Source of the DNA: Verrucomicrobiota bacterium
GTDB taxonomy: Bacteria > Verrucomicrobiota > Verrucomicrobiia > Opitutales > Opitutaceae
Length of the DNA: 23,789 nt
NCBI GenBank assembly: GCA_023426435.1
Contig: JAFAAS010000075.1
Span: 1 to 23,789 of the forward strand
Direction: 5' to 3'
The position numbers and the translations under genes are program-made. Under the pieces are notes generated by a model, which made no database searches, was not told the DNA's origin, and was given only the letters and a program-made list of their open reading frames with translations. This document shows positions 14,149 through 21,726 of the stretch, in pieces. Each line of letters begins with the position of its first letter. Positions within the stretch are counted from its first letter, which is position 1.

Positions 14149-15582
14149 GTGGGTTCGCTCGAGGGCGTGTTGTGGCTCGATCTCGATCGGAACCGATCTG
14201 CGTCACTGACCCAGCAGCTCTACGATCAACTTGTCTCGCGCATTTTGGGCGGGGAGTTGCGCGCGGGAGAGCGGTTGCCGTCGTCGCGCGCGCTGGCGGA
14301 GGAGTTGGGCATCGCGCGCAACATCGCGGTCGAAGTGTTCGAGCAGTTGCAGGCGGAAGGGTATTTGGAAACGCGGCGCGGAAGCGGGACGTTTGTAGCG
14401 CGGCTGGAATTGCCGCCGAGCGTGCCGGTGCGGCGGCGAACGGCACGCGCGTCGGGGCCGCTACCGGGAACGCCGGAGAAAGGGACGATCGAGTTTCGTT
14501 GCGGGATTCCGGATCTGAGCGCGTTTCCGCGGGCGCGGTGGTTGCGCGCGATGCGTCAGGTGGGATTTCACAGTTCCGCGGAGATTTGGAGTTATAATGA
14601 AACGGCGGGGCTGCAGTCGCTGCGCGAGGAGATCGCGGCGCATCTCGGGCGGGTGAAAGGGATTCGTTGTGCGGCGAGCCAGGTGGTGCTGACGCAAGGA
14701 AGCACGCATGGGATCGCGTTGCTGGGGCTTTTCTTTCGCGAGCGGCGGGCGGCGGCGCTGGTGGAGGATCCGGTGGTGAGCTTTGTGCCGCGGACGCTCG
14801 AGCGATGCGGGATTTGCGTGCGGCCGGTGCGCGCGGATGAGCAGGGATTGGTCGTGGAGGCGTTGCCGGCGAAGCCGGCGGCGAGCTTCGTGTTTGTATC
14901 GCCCTCGCATCAGTTTCCGCTCGGCGGGACGCTGCCGATTGCGCGCCGGCTGGCGTTGCTGCGTTATGCGCGGCGGCACGATTTGTTCGTGGTGGAGGAC
15001 GATTACGACAGCGAGTTTCGGTTTGCGGGCGCGCCGGTGAGCTCGTTGTGCCGGCTCGATCCGGAGCGGGTGATTCATTTGGGGACGTTCAGCAAGAGCC
15101 TCGCGCCGGCGATGCGGCTCGGGTATTTGGTGCTGCCGCCGGACGTGGCGGCGGAGCTGGTGAGGATGTTGCGGCCGCTGTATCTGGCGGGATCGCGCGT
15201 GCTGCATGCGTCGGTGGCGGAGCTGATGCGCGACGGGCATTTCGAGCGTCACGTGGCGCGGATGAAACGGATTTACGCGCGCAAGATGAAGACGCTGTGT
15301 GCGGCGTTGCGGGAGCATTTCGGCGAGCAGGTGACGATCTCGGGAAACTCGACGGGGTTGCATCTCGTGGCGCGGTTTCGCGGGGTGGCGCTGACCGAGG
15401 CGTTGCGCGAACGGTGCACGGAGGCGGGAGTGAGATTCGATACGGCGGGCGATTATGCGCTGGTGAAGAGGAAGGAAGCGGACGGGGTGCTGTTGGGATT
15501 TGGCGCGTTGAGTTTGGAGGAAATTTGGGAAGGGGTGCGGCGGCTGGCGACGGTGGTGCGGGCGAGCGGGGAGATGGTTTAG
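14149..15582 (+). CDS. MocR-type transcriptional regulator (GntR winged helix + aminotransferase fold)
   Basis: The N-terminal GntR helix-turn-helix (residues about 8-85: LTQQLYDQLVSRILGGELRA, LPSSRALAEELGIARNIAVE, RRGSGTFVARL) is fused to a fold-type-I aminotransferase-like domain. That domain has VVEDDYDSEFRF and HLGTFSKSLAPAMRLGYLV, in which K316 is the expected PLP lysine. MocR regulators sense PLP or amino compounds and control genes such as pdx, tau or gab. The frame is open far upstream through the composite repeat. I chose GTG 14149 because GGAGAGG lies a few bases before it and the length (477 aa) suits the family; GTG 14128 or 14104 are alternatives. The target is unknown; pdxH lies 6 kb away. 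Confidence 0.9.
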   Translation: MGSLEGVLWLDLDRNRSASLTQQLYDQLVSRILGGELRAGERLPSSRALAEELGIARNIAVEVFEQLQAEGYLETRRGSGTFVARLELPPSVPVRRRTARASGPLPGTPEKGTIEFRCGIPDLSAFPRARWLRAMRQVGFHSSAEIWSYNETAGLQSLREEIAAHLGRVKGIRCAASQVVLTQGSTHGIALLGLFFRERRAAALVEDPVVSFVPRTLERCGICVRPVRADEQGLVVEALPAKPAASFVFVSPSHQFPLGGTLPIARRLALLRYARRHDLFVVEDDYDSEFRFAGAPVSSLCRLDPERVIHLGTFSKSLAPAMRLGYLVLPPDVAAELVRMLRPLYLAGSRVLHASVAELMRDGHFERHVARMKRIYARKMKTLCAALREHFGEQVTISGNSTGLHLVARFRGVALTEALRERCTEAGVRFDTAGDYALVKRKEADGVLLGFGALSLEEIWEGVRRLATVVRASGEMV

Positions 15583-15625
15583 AGCGGGTTCAACAAAGTC
15601 GCGGCGGAGGGGCGGGAGATGGTCT

Positions 15626-15664
15626 GCGGGCGAGTTCGGTCGGCGAAGGCGGAACATCGCCCGC
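15626..15664. repeat. REP-like hairpin after the MocR gene
   Basis: GCGGGCGA (15626-15633) pairs perfectly with TCGCCCGC (15657-15664), extended by GTTC (15634-15637) with GAAC (15652-15655) across a one-base bulge. GAGCGAGCTCCTACAGG follows, resembling REP elements known from other bacteria. It may also end transcription from the MocR gene, though no T-run is present. Confidence 0.5.
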
Positions 15665-15776
15665 GAGCGAGCTCCTACAGGAGGGATGAGTGGCTCCATG
15701 GAAAATGTGCGGGAGTGGCTCTGTTGCGGCGGCGGAGAATCTGGGAGAGTGGGCGGAAGCGAATCGAGATTTGACG

Positions 15777-17990
15777 ATGAACACGCATGACTTGAAGCGG
15801 AGCACACGACGGGGTTTGGGGGTGTGGCTGGCGGTGATGGTATTGGCGGGGTCGAGTGCGATGCGGGCGGAGGCGGAGGAGGACGCGCGGGAACGTTATG
15901 TGGCGCTGTGTGCGTCGTGTCATGGGTTGGAGATGCGCGGGGGAACGGGCACGGCGCTCGTGCAATCGAGCGTGGTGGCGGGCGGGGACGAGGCGGCGTT
16001 GGCGCGGATTATTCGCGAAGGCGCGGGAGGCGGGGCGATGCCGGCGTTTGGCGGGGCGTTGTCGGATGAAGAGATTGGCGGGCTGGTGGCGTTGATTCGC
16101 GCGCAGTTTGAAGACGAGGCGACGAGACCGGCGCGCGCGGTGGGAGCGGTGATCGAGGCGGAGTGGCTGAATCCGGCGACCTCGTCGGGGTATCATATTG
16201 TGGATACGGAGGCGGAGTCGCGTCGTCGTTACATCGGGTATTTTGGCGGGATGAGCGTGCTGACGTATGACGACGTGGACCTCACGGGCGTGCGCAGCAT
16301 CGAACTCGATTATGCGCGGGGCATGGACGATGCGGGACGGTTCGCGGTGCTGGCGGTGGATCGCAGCGGGTTGGGCGAGCGGATCAATCTGGGGGAGGCG
16401 AAGACGTCTTCGACGGGAGGCTGGGAGGAGTTTCGCACGCGACGGATCGGGCTCGCGCGCGAGTTGAAAGGGAAGCACACGCTCGCGATCTACGGTGTGG
16501 AGGGCGGAGGGATTTTTAATCTCGATCGATTCAGGTTGAGCGATGAGCCGGGCGAAAATGACGGCGCGAGTGCGACGTTTGGCGGCGCGGCGGGGACGTA
16601 TTCAGCCGGTGGATATCGGTTCCGATTGGAGCGGGTGGCGGAGGCGCCGGGGGAGCTGTGGGCGATGGCGTTTTTGCCGGATGGCAGCATGATCGCGTCG
16701 CAGAAGAATGGTCAGTTGGTGCGGTTCGTGGAAGGGCAGCCCTTGGAGCAGATCGTCGGAACGCCGCCGGTGTGGGATCGGGTGCAGGGCGGATTGTTCG
16801 GGGTGTTGCCGCATCCGGATTATGCGAGGAACGGATGGTTGTATCTGGCGTTTGCGGATGTGGGGCCGGGTGAAGGGATGGAGAGCGGGACGATGACGCG
16901 GATTGTGCGGGGGCGGATCGAAGGGCGGCGCTGGGTTGATCAGCAGGATATTTATCGAGCGGCGCCGGAGTTCTACACGACGGCTTATGCGCACTTTGGC
17001 GGCCGGATGGTTTTGCTCGATGGGCATCTTTATTTCTCGGCTGGCGATCGGACGACGATGCAGTGGGCGCAGGACCTGAGTCGTCCGTTTGGGAAGATTC
17101 ACCGCGTGCGCGAAGATGGCCGCGTGCCGGAGGATAATCCCTTTGTGGGCCGCGAAGGAGCGTTGCCGACGATCTGGAGTTTGGGGCATCGCAATCCGCA
17201 AGGGATGACGTTGAACGCGAAGACACGCACGGTGTGGTCGGCGGAGCACGGTCCGCGCGGAGGCGATGAGCTGAATCTCGTGCGGGGCGGCGAGAACTAT
17301 GGGTGGCCGCTGGCGACGTTCGGGATCAACTATGATGGGACGCCGCTGGCGGAGAGTCCGTTTCGCAGTGGGATGCAGCCGCCGGTGCATCATTGGACGC
17401 CGTCGATCGCGGTTTCACAGATCGCGTTTTACGACGGCGAGGCGTTTCCGGATTGGGCGGGAAATTTGTTGGTGGCGAGTTTGGGTGCGCAGGAACTTCG
17501 GCTGATGCGAATGGAAGGCGAGCGGGCGATCGGCGAGGAGGTGCTCTTCAAGGGGCACGGGCGGATTCGCGACGTGGTGTCCGGGCCGGATGGATTTCCT
17601 TATGTGGTGATCAATCGGCCGAATGGGGTGATTTATCGGATGGCGATGGACGACGGGACGGCGGACCACGGACAACGGACAACGGACTACGGACCACGGG
17701 ACCACGGGACCACGGACAACGGACTACGGGGTGGATGGACTGCGGGCGGGGGCGGAGCGCTAGCGAGTTGGTGGCCTATCGGGGGTCGGAGGGGGAAGAT
17801 CCAAGATCCAAGCTCCAAGATCCAGAGAAGGACCAAGGACCAATCGGCGAGCGGTGTGGGGCACGCGCGGAGGCGTGCTGCTACGAGTTTAGCTGGGGAC
17901 GTTGGCGTAAACTGTCTCTCAGATGTGCGAGCGCGGGGACCCTCGCCCTGTCTTACTGGAAGAGGGAGAGGTCGATGGCTTCGGCCATGA
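15777..17990 (+). CDS. Cytochrome c / CBM6-like / PQQ-type sugar dehydrogenase fusion, with repeat-derived C-terminal tail
   Basis: ATG 15777 is chosen because it precedes a signal peptide (GVWLAVMVLAGSSAMRAEAEE). Residues about 38-115 are a mono-heme cytochrome c (CASCHG, with M88 in GGAMPAFGG as likely axial ligand). About 125-255 is a CBM6-type beta-sandwich (AEWLNPATSSGYHIVDTE...TGGWEEFRTRRI...IFNLDRFRL). About 280-622 is a glucose/sorbosone dehydrogenase-type beta-propeller (ELWAMAFLPDGSMIASQKNG, GLFGVLPHPDYARNGWLYLA, HRNPQGMTLN, SAEHGPRGGDELNLVRGGEN). This suggests a periplasmic PQQ enzyme that oxidises sugars and passes electrons to the heme. After about residue 622 (base 17643) the frame runs into the composite repeat for about 115 codons (TTDYGPRDHGTTDNG...). 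Its stop at 17990 overlaps the next gene's 3' end by 38 bases, so the original stop was probably lost. Confidence 0.88.
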   Translation: MNTHDLKRSTRRGLGVWLAVMVLAGSSAMRAEAEEDARERYVALCASCHGLEMRGGTGTALVQSSVVAGGDEAALARIIREGAGGGAMPAFGGALSDEEIGGLVALIRAQFEDEATRPARAVGAVIEAEWLNPATSSGYHIVDTEAESRRRYIGYFGGMSVLTYDDVDLTGVRSIELDYARGMDDAGRFAVLAVDRSGLGERINLGEAKTSSTGGWEEFRTRRIGLARELKGKHTLAIYGVEGGGIFNLDRFRLSDEPGENDGASATFGGAAGTYSAGGYRFRLERVAEAPGELWAMAFLPDGSMIASQKNGQLVRFVEGQPLEQIVGTPPVWDRVQGGLFGVLPHPDYARNGWLYLAFADVGPGEGMESGTMTRIVRGRIEGRRWVDQQDIYRAAPEFYTTAYAHFGGRMVLLDGHLYFSAGDRTTMQWAQDLSRPFGKIHRVREDGRVPEDNPFVGREGALPTIWSLGHRNPQGMTLNAKTRTVWSAEHGPRGGDELNLVRGGENYGWPLATFGINYDGTPLAESPFRSGMQPPVHHWTPSIAVSQIAFYDGEAFPDWAGNLLVASLGAQELRLMRMEGERAIGEEVLFKGHGRIRDVVSGPDGFPYVVINRPNGVIYRMAMDDGTADHGQRTTDYGPRDHGTTDNGLRGGWTAGGGGALASWWPIGGRRGKIQDPSSKIQRRTKDQSASGVGHARRRAATSLAGDVGVNCLSDVRARGPSPCLTGRGRGRWLRP
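17655..17735 (+). repeat. Tandem ACTACGGACCACGG-type array, third locus (inside the dehydrogenase frame)
   Basis: Imperfect units of the 14-mer seen at 6826 and 13912, some with GACCACGGGACCACGG or GACAACGG variants, begin 12 bases after the last dehydrogenase codons. Because the unit has no stop in this phase, the reading frame continues through it. Confidence 0.85.
17788..17878 (+). repeat. GATCCAAG block plus GCACGC/GCGTGC hairpin (composite repeat, copy 2)
   Basis: GGAGGGGGAAGATCCAAGAT starts the block. AAGATCCAGAGAAGGACCAA (17817-17836) is identical to 14004-14023. The hairpin GCACGC (17861-17866) with GCGTGC (17873-17878) and loop GCGGAG is identical to copy 1. Confidence 0.8.
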
Positions 17991-19188
17991 GGCGGTAGCC
18001 TTCGGCGGAAGGGTGCAGGTGGTCGCCGCCGTCGACGGCGGCGGAAAGTTTCGAAGGGGTGTTGGGATCGCGGGTGATGGCGTCGAAATCGATCACGCCG
18101 TCGAAGGCGCCGCTGTGGCGGATCCAGTCGTTGATTTTTTGGCGGTCGGCTTCGCTTTCGGGGGTGTCGTAGCCGTTGAAACCGCCGAAGGCCATGATCG
18201 TGGCGCCGATGACTTTGATGCCGTGAGGGTGGGCGCGGGTGATCATTTGTTGGTAGGCGGCGATGAGGTCGTCGGCGGTGGCGTGGGGTTGGCCGTTGGC
18301 GCGCGCGCCGACGGCGGTGCCGAGGTCGTTGACGCCTTCGAAAATGATGAGCCAGCGGACGCCGGGAATGGCGATGACGTCGCGGTCGAAACGGCCGAGA
18401 GCGCTGGTGCCGAGACCGTCGCGGAGGACGCGGCCGCCGCCCGCGCCTTGGTTGAGAACGGAGAGGTGGGCGGTGGCGGGATTGGCGTGGAGACGGCGGG
18501 CGAGGAGGTTGGGCCAGCGATCATTTTGGTCGGTGGTGGAGCCGCGTCCGTCGGTGATCGAATCGCCGAGGATGACGATCGCGGAAGAATGGGCGTCGGT
18601 GAAGACCTCGAGCGAGGCGAGGAGATACCAGCGTTCGGTGCGGACGGGTTCGGTGAGATTGGCGGCGGAGACGGCGTTGCCCGGAACGATGAAGGAGCCG
18701 GTGCGTGAGCCGGGGTGGCCGGTGACGTTTTGCGGGATATCCGCAACGTGGATACTGACGGCGAGGTTGACGAAAGGCGTGACGTCGAAGGCGACGTCGT
18801 CGGTGAACATCATCGTGCCGGGGAGGATTGTGACCGAAGGGGAGCCGTTGAAGGTGAGGGCGGTGTCGGTGTCGGCGACGATGGCGGAACCGCCGGCGGA
18901 GCGGGCGACGTGGGCGGCGGCGATGCGGAGCGGGGCTTCGCCGTAGGCGTTGGAGAAAGCGAGCCGGAGGCGGTTGCCGGCGAGGGAAGGTTGGATGATT
19001 TGGCGGAGCGTGCGGTCGGCGAGGCCGGGAGCGGGCGGGAGATTATGGGGTTCGACGAGTTGTTGGGCGGAGACCCAGGAGGCGACCCATTTGGATGGGG
19101 TGGAGTTGGCTGCGGGGGTGGTGCAGCCGCTGAATGTGGCGGCGGCGAGGGCGAGAAGAGTGAGGCGGGCGAGGTGGAGGAGGCGCAT
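17953..19188 (-). CDS. SGNH/GDSL-family esterase, predicted lipoprotein
   Basis: The start is ATG 19188 (MRLLHLARLTLLALAAATFS), giving a signal peptide with a lipobox-like FSGC at Cys22, so it is probably membrane-anchored. The 411-residue protein has an N-terminal beta-domain of about 190 residues, then the SGNH hydrolase: block I GDSITDGRGS (Ser210), block II NQGAGGGRVL (Gly), block III EGVNDLG (G285, N287), block V DGGDHLHPS (D389 and H392). Such enzymes deacylate sugars or polysaccharides, for example acetylxylan or rhamnogalacturonan; the exact substrate cannot be told. It is convergent with the sugar-dehydrogenase gene, whose extended frame overlaps its 3' end. The frame upstream of 19188 is repeat sequence. 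Confidence 0.92.
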   Translation of the reverse strand: MRLLHLARLTLLALAAATFSGCTTPAANSTPSKWVASWVSAQQLVEPHNLPPAPGLADRTLRQIIQPSLAGNRLRLAFSNAYGEAPLRIAAAHVARSAGGSAIVADTDTALTFNGSPSVTILPGTMMFTDDVAFDVTPFVNLAVSIHVADIPQNVTGHPGSRTGSFIVPGNAVSAANLTEPVRTERWYLLASLEVFTDAHSSAIVILGDSITDGRGSTTDQNDRWPNLLARRLHANPATAHLSVLNQGAGGGRVLRDGLGTSALGRFDRDVIAIPGVRWLIIFEGVNDLGTAVGARANGQPHATADDLIAAYQQMITRAHPHGIKVIGATIMAFGGFNGYDTPESEADRQKINDWIRHSGAFDGVIDFDAITRDPNTPSKLSAAVDGGDHLHPSAEGYRLMAEAIDLSLFQ

Positions 19189-19194
19189 GAGGGG

Positions 19195-19262
19195 TGAAAG
19201 GGAGAGTGAAAGTGAAAGGGAAAGTGAAAGTGAGAGTGAAAAGGAGAGTGAGCGGTGGAGTG
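19195..19262 (+). repeat. Low-complexity GTGAAA/GTGAGA hexamer array
   Basis: GTGAAAGGGAGAGTGAAAGT and related hexamers repeat about eleven times upstream of the SGNH esterase start. A near-identical array ends the window at 23719-23789. It would occupy the 5' leader of the esterase gene. Confidence 0.8.
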
Positions 19263-19289
19263 AAACTTGGGCGCGGTGATCGCAGGCGA

Positions 19290-19327
19290 ATGCACACGTG
19301 GACTCTTCGCTGCGCTCAGAGTGACAA
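19290..19327 (-). repeat. Dispersed repeat of the TCACTCTGAGCGCAGCGAAG type
   Basis: On the minus strand this reads CTTGTCACTCTGAGCG... AGCGAAGAGTCCACGTGTG. It is a widespread intergenic sequence in several phyla (from memory), often mistranslated as SERSEES. It lies between the histidine kinase stop and the esterase start. Confidence 0.65.
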
Positions 19328-19330
19328 GTC

Positions 19331-20878
19331 CTAGGCGTCGAGGAGGGTGCGGACGCTGCGGAGGATTTCGCTGAGGGCGAAGGGTTTTGAGAGGGTGGTT
19401 TGACGGGAGGCGGCGAGCCAGGGGAGGGCGAGTGGATCGTCGAACTGGCCGATTGCGAGGACGCGGAGCTCGGAATTGGATTTGGCGAGGCGGCGAGCGA
19501 GTTCTTCGCCGCCGTTGTCCAGCGGGGCGATGAGGAGTTGGGCGGGGCGGGGGTGTTCGCGCGCGCGTTTGGCGGCTTCCTTGGCGGAGGCGGCGGCGAG
19601 GACGTTGTAGCCATCGGCGGCGAGCATGCCGCCGACCATTTTGCGGACGACCTCGTCTTCTTCGACGAGGAGGAGGGTTTCGTGTCCGCGGGTGGCGGGA
19701 AGCGGCATGATCGGCGCGAGAGGCGCGGACGATTCTTCGGGCTCGGTGGTGGCGGGGAGGAGGATTTCGAAGGTGGAGCCGGCGAGGAGGACGCTGCGGA
19801 CGTTGATGTAGCCGCTGCTTTGTTGGACGATGCCGTAAACGAGCGCGAGGCCGAGGCCGGTGCCCTTGCCTTCGGGCTTGGTGGTGAAGAAAGGTTCGAA
19901 GAGATGTTTCTGCGTGTCGGCGTCCATGCCGGTGCCGTTGTCGGAAACGGAGAGCGAAACGTAGTGGCCGGGCGGCACGTCGGTGGTGCGGCGGTTGAGG
20001 CCGGGTTTGATGTCGCGGTCTGTCGTGCTGATCGTGATACAGCCGCGGTCGCGGAGGGCGTCGCGGGCGTTGATGACGAGATTGAGGAGGACCTGTTGGA
20101 ACTGCGTGGGGTCGGCGCGGACGTTGGAAAGTTTTTTGGAGAGATCGAGTTCCAGGCGGCCGGCGTGGCCGATGAGGCGGCGGAGGATCTCGGCGTTGTC
20201 GCGGACGATGCGGTTGAGATTGATGACGCGGGCGTCCATCGGCTGGCGGCGGCCGAACGCGAGCAGCTGGCGGGTGAGGGTGGCGGCGCGGAGGCCGGAT
20301 TTGTGGATTTCCTGGACCTCGCGGAGCGCTTGGGGGCGATCGGAGAGCTGCGCGGCGAGCATCTCGCAGTAGCCGTTGATGACGGAGAGGAGGTTGTTGA
20401 AATCGTGCGCGACGCCGCCGGCGAGGCGGCCGACGGCGTCGAGCCGCTGTGAGTGAACGAGTGCTTCCTGGAGGCGGCGTTTTTCGGTGGTGTCGCGGTA
20501 AGTGCCGACGATGTGGGAGGCGCGGCCGCGGGCGTTGAAGACGGGGCTGAAGGTCCACGACGCGTAGATGGCGCTGCCGTCCTTGCGGGTGAGATAACCT
20601 TCGCCGGTGAGCGGGCGGGAGACGCGGCCGCCGTCGAGCCATTTGGTCGTTCGCTCGATGTCGGCGGGATCGGCGTGGAGCGTGCCGTGAGCGCTGCCGG
20701 CGAGCTCGCGCGCGGTGCGGCCGGTCATGGCGCAGAAGCTGTCGTTGACGAAAAGAATCTGCAGGCCGCGGGCGGACGGTTTGGCGTCGGCGATGAACAC
20801 GCCGTCGGCTTGGGCGCGGAGGGCGGCGGCCAGGAGGCCGGGGGCGACGCTGATTTTTTTCGCGGCGCGTTTCTTCAC
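19331..20878 (-). CDS. Hybrid sensor histidine kinase with PAS, HisKA, HATPase and degenerate receiver
   Basis: I chose GTG 20878 because the frame further upstream is a shadow of pdxH; this start overlaps the pdxH stop as GTGA, giving translational coupling. The 515-residue protein has a PAS domain (about 20-135: ILFVNDSFCAMTG...YLTRKDGSAIYASWTFSPV), HisKA with phospho-acceptor H158 (GGVAHDFNNLLSVINGYCE), and HATPase boxes N (NLVINARDAL, N270), G1 (DNGTGM 313-318), F (FEPFFTTK) and G2 (GKGTGLGL). The C-terminal receiver (about 400-515) has the VEEDE pocket and the SKPF lysine, but the phospho-acceptor Asp region reads QLLIAPLDNGG, so that Asp is displaced or lost. There is no membrane segment, so it is cytoplasmic. 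The stimulus is unknown. Confidence 0.9.
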   Translation of the reverse strand: MKKRAAKKISVAPGLLAAALRAQADGVFIADAKPSARGLQILFVNDSFCAMTGRTARELAGSAHGTLHADPADIERTTKWLDGGRVSRPLTGEGYLTRKDGSAIYASWTFSPVFNARGRASHIVGTYRDTTEKRRLQEALVHSQRLDAVGRLAGGVAHDFNNLLSVINGYCEMLAAQLSDRPQALREVQEIHKSGLRAATLTRQLLAFGRRQPMDARVINLNRIVRDNAEILRRLIGHAGRLELDLSKKLSNVRADPTQFQQVLLNLVINARDALRDRGCITISTTDRDIKPGLNRRTTDVPPGHYVSLSVSDNGTGMDADTQKHLFEPFFTTKPEGKGTGLGLALVYGIVQQSSGYINVRSVLLAGSTFEILLPATTEPEESSAPLAPIMPLPATRGHETLLLVEEDEVVRKMVGGMLAADGYNVLAAASAKEAAKRAREHPRPAQLLIAPLDNGGEELARRLAKSNSELRVLAIGQFDDPLALPWLAASRQTTLSKPFALSEILRSVRTLLDA

Positions 20879-21513
20879 GGGGCGAGGCGCTCGATGGTCC
20901 AGGCGCCGTCGGCGGCGCGGCGATAACGCAGGCGGTCGTGAAGGCGGCTGCGGCGGCCCTGCCAGAACTCGACCGTTTCGGGCGTGACGCGGAAGCCGCC
21001 CCAGTGCGGCGGGAGGGGCACGGGCTGGCCGGCGTATTTTTTTTCCACTACCTTGAAGGCGTCCTCGAGCGACTTGCGGTCGGAGATGATGGAACTCTGT
21101 TGCGAGACCCAGGCGGAGAGCTGGCTGAGCAGCGGGCGGCTGTGGAAGTAGGCTTCGGATTCTTCGCGGGAGACCTTGGTGACGGTGCCTTCGACGGTGA
21201 TTTGGCGTTCGAGGGCGAGCCACGGGAAGAGGAGTGTGGCGCGCGGGTTGGCGTCGAGATCGCGGCCCTTGCGGCTTTCGTAATTGGTGTAGAAGACGAA
21301 GCCGCGGCCATCGACGCCTTTGAGGAGGACGGTGCGGGCGGTGGGGCGGCCGTCGCGCGAGGCGGTGGCGAGCGTCATGGCGTTAGGCTCGATCACCTTG
21401 GCGGCCTCGGCCTCTTGAAACCATTTTTCGAATTGGCGGAAAGGATCGCGGGCGAGGTCTTTCTCGGCGAGTCCGGCGAGCGAGTAGTCTTTGCGCAGAT
21501 CGGCGAGCGACAT
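20875..21513 (-). CDS. pdxH: Pyridoxamine/pyridoxine 5'-phosphate oxidase
   Basis: The enzyme oxidises PNP or PMP to PLP using FMN and O2, in the vitamin B6 salvage/synthesis pathway. The start is ATG 21513 (MSLADLRKDYSLAGLAEKDL), giving 212 residues, the usual length; upstream codons look non-coding. Family signatures are present: DPFRQFEKWFQEA, AMTLATASRDGRPTARTVLL with GRGFVFYTNYESRKGRDL (FMN binding), EGTVTKVSREESEAYFHSRP, SQLSAWVSQQSSII, and the C-terminal signature VEFWQGRRSRLHDR, which fits the PdxH pattern exactly. Its TGA overlaps the GTG of the histidine kinase gene. It is divergent from the M20 peptidase gene, with 213 bases between. Confidence 0.97.
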   Translation of the reverse strand: MSLADLRKDYSLAGLAEKDLARDPFRQFEKWFQEAEAAKVIEPNAMTLATASRDGRPTARTVLLKGVDGRGFVFYTNYESRKGRDLDANPRATLLFPWLALERQITVEGTVTKVSREESEAYFHSRPLLSQLSAWVSQQSSIISDRKSLEDAFKVVEKKYAGQPVPLPPHWGGFRVTPETVEFWQGRRSRLHDRLRYRRAADGAWTIERLAP

Positions 21514-21532
21514 GGAAAGGCGTGGTGGCGGC

Positions 21533-21561
21533 GATGATGAAACGCGGGTTGAGCGTGTCAA
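21533..21561 (-). promoter_or_regulatory. Possible promoter for pdxH-kinase operon
   Basis: On the minus strand TTGACA (21561-21556) is followed after 17 bases by ATCATC (21538-21533), a poor -10 match, about 20 bases before the pdxH start. Only the -35 and the spacing are good. Confidence 0.3.
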
Positions 21562-21726
21562 AAGTCATCTCGTTAAGGCGAGGATCCAGTCGCGGCCGGA
21601 CAGGAATCGCGGTAGGGGGCGGTCCAGGTGCGACGAAAAATGCCGCCCCCGTGCGGAAGCGGCGCGAGGCGCGGGCGCTGGACAATCGGCGCGGCATCGT
21701 CGTTCATGCGACGGAGTCGAACACGC

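Noticed and set aside
17953..19614. Esterase start at 19614 (553 aa)
   Set aside because: Residues before the ATG at 19188 translate the hexamer array and the TCACTCTGAGCG repeat, and would hide the lipoprotein signal peptide.
18810..21223. Very long frames across the esterase, kinase and pdxH region (610 and 630 codons)
   Set aside because: The 610-codon frame is an Arg/Pro-rich shadow. The first 115 codons of the 630-codon frame are a pdxH shadow, so I started the kinase at GTG 20878.
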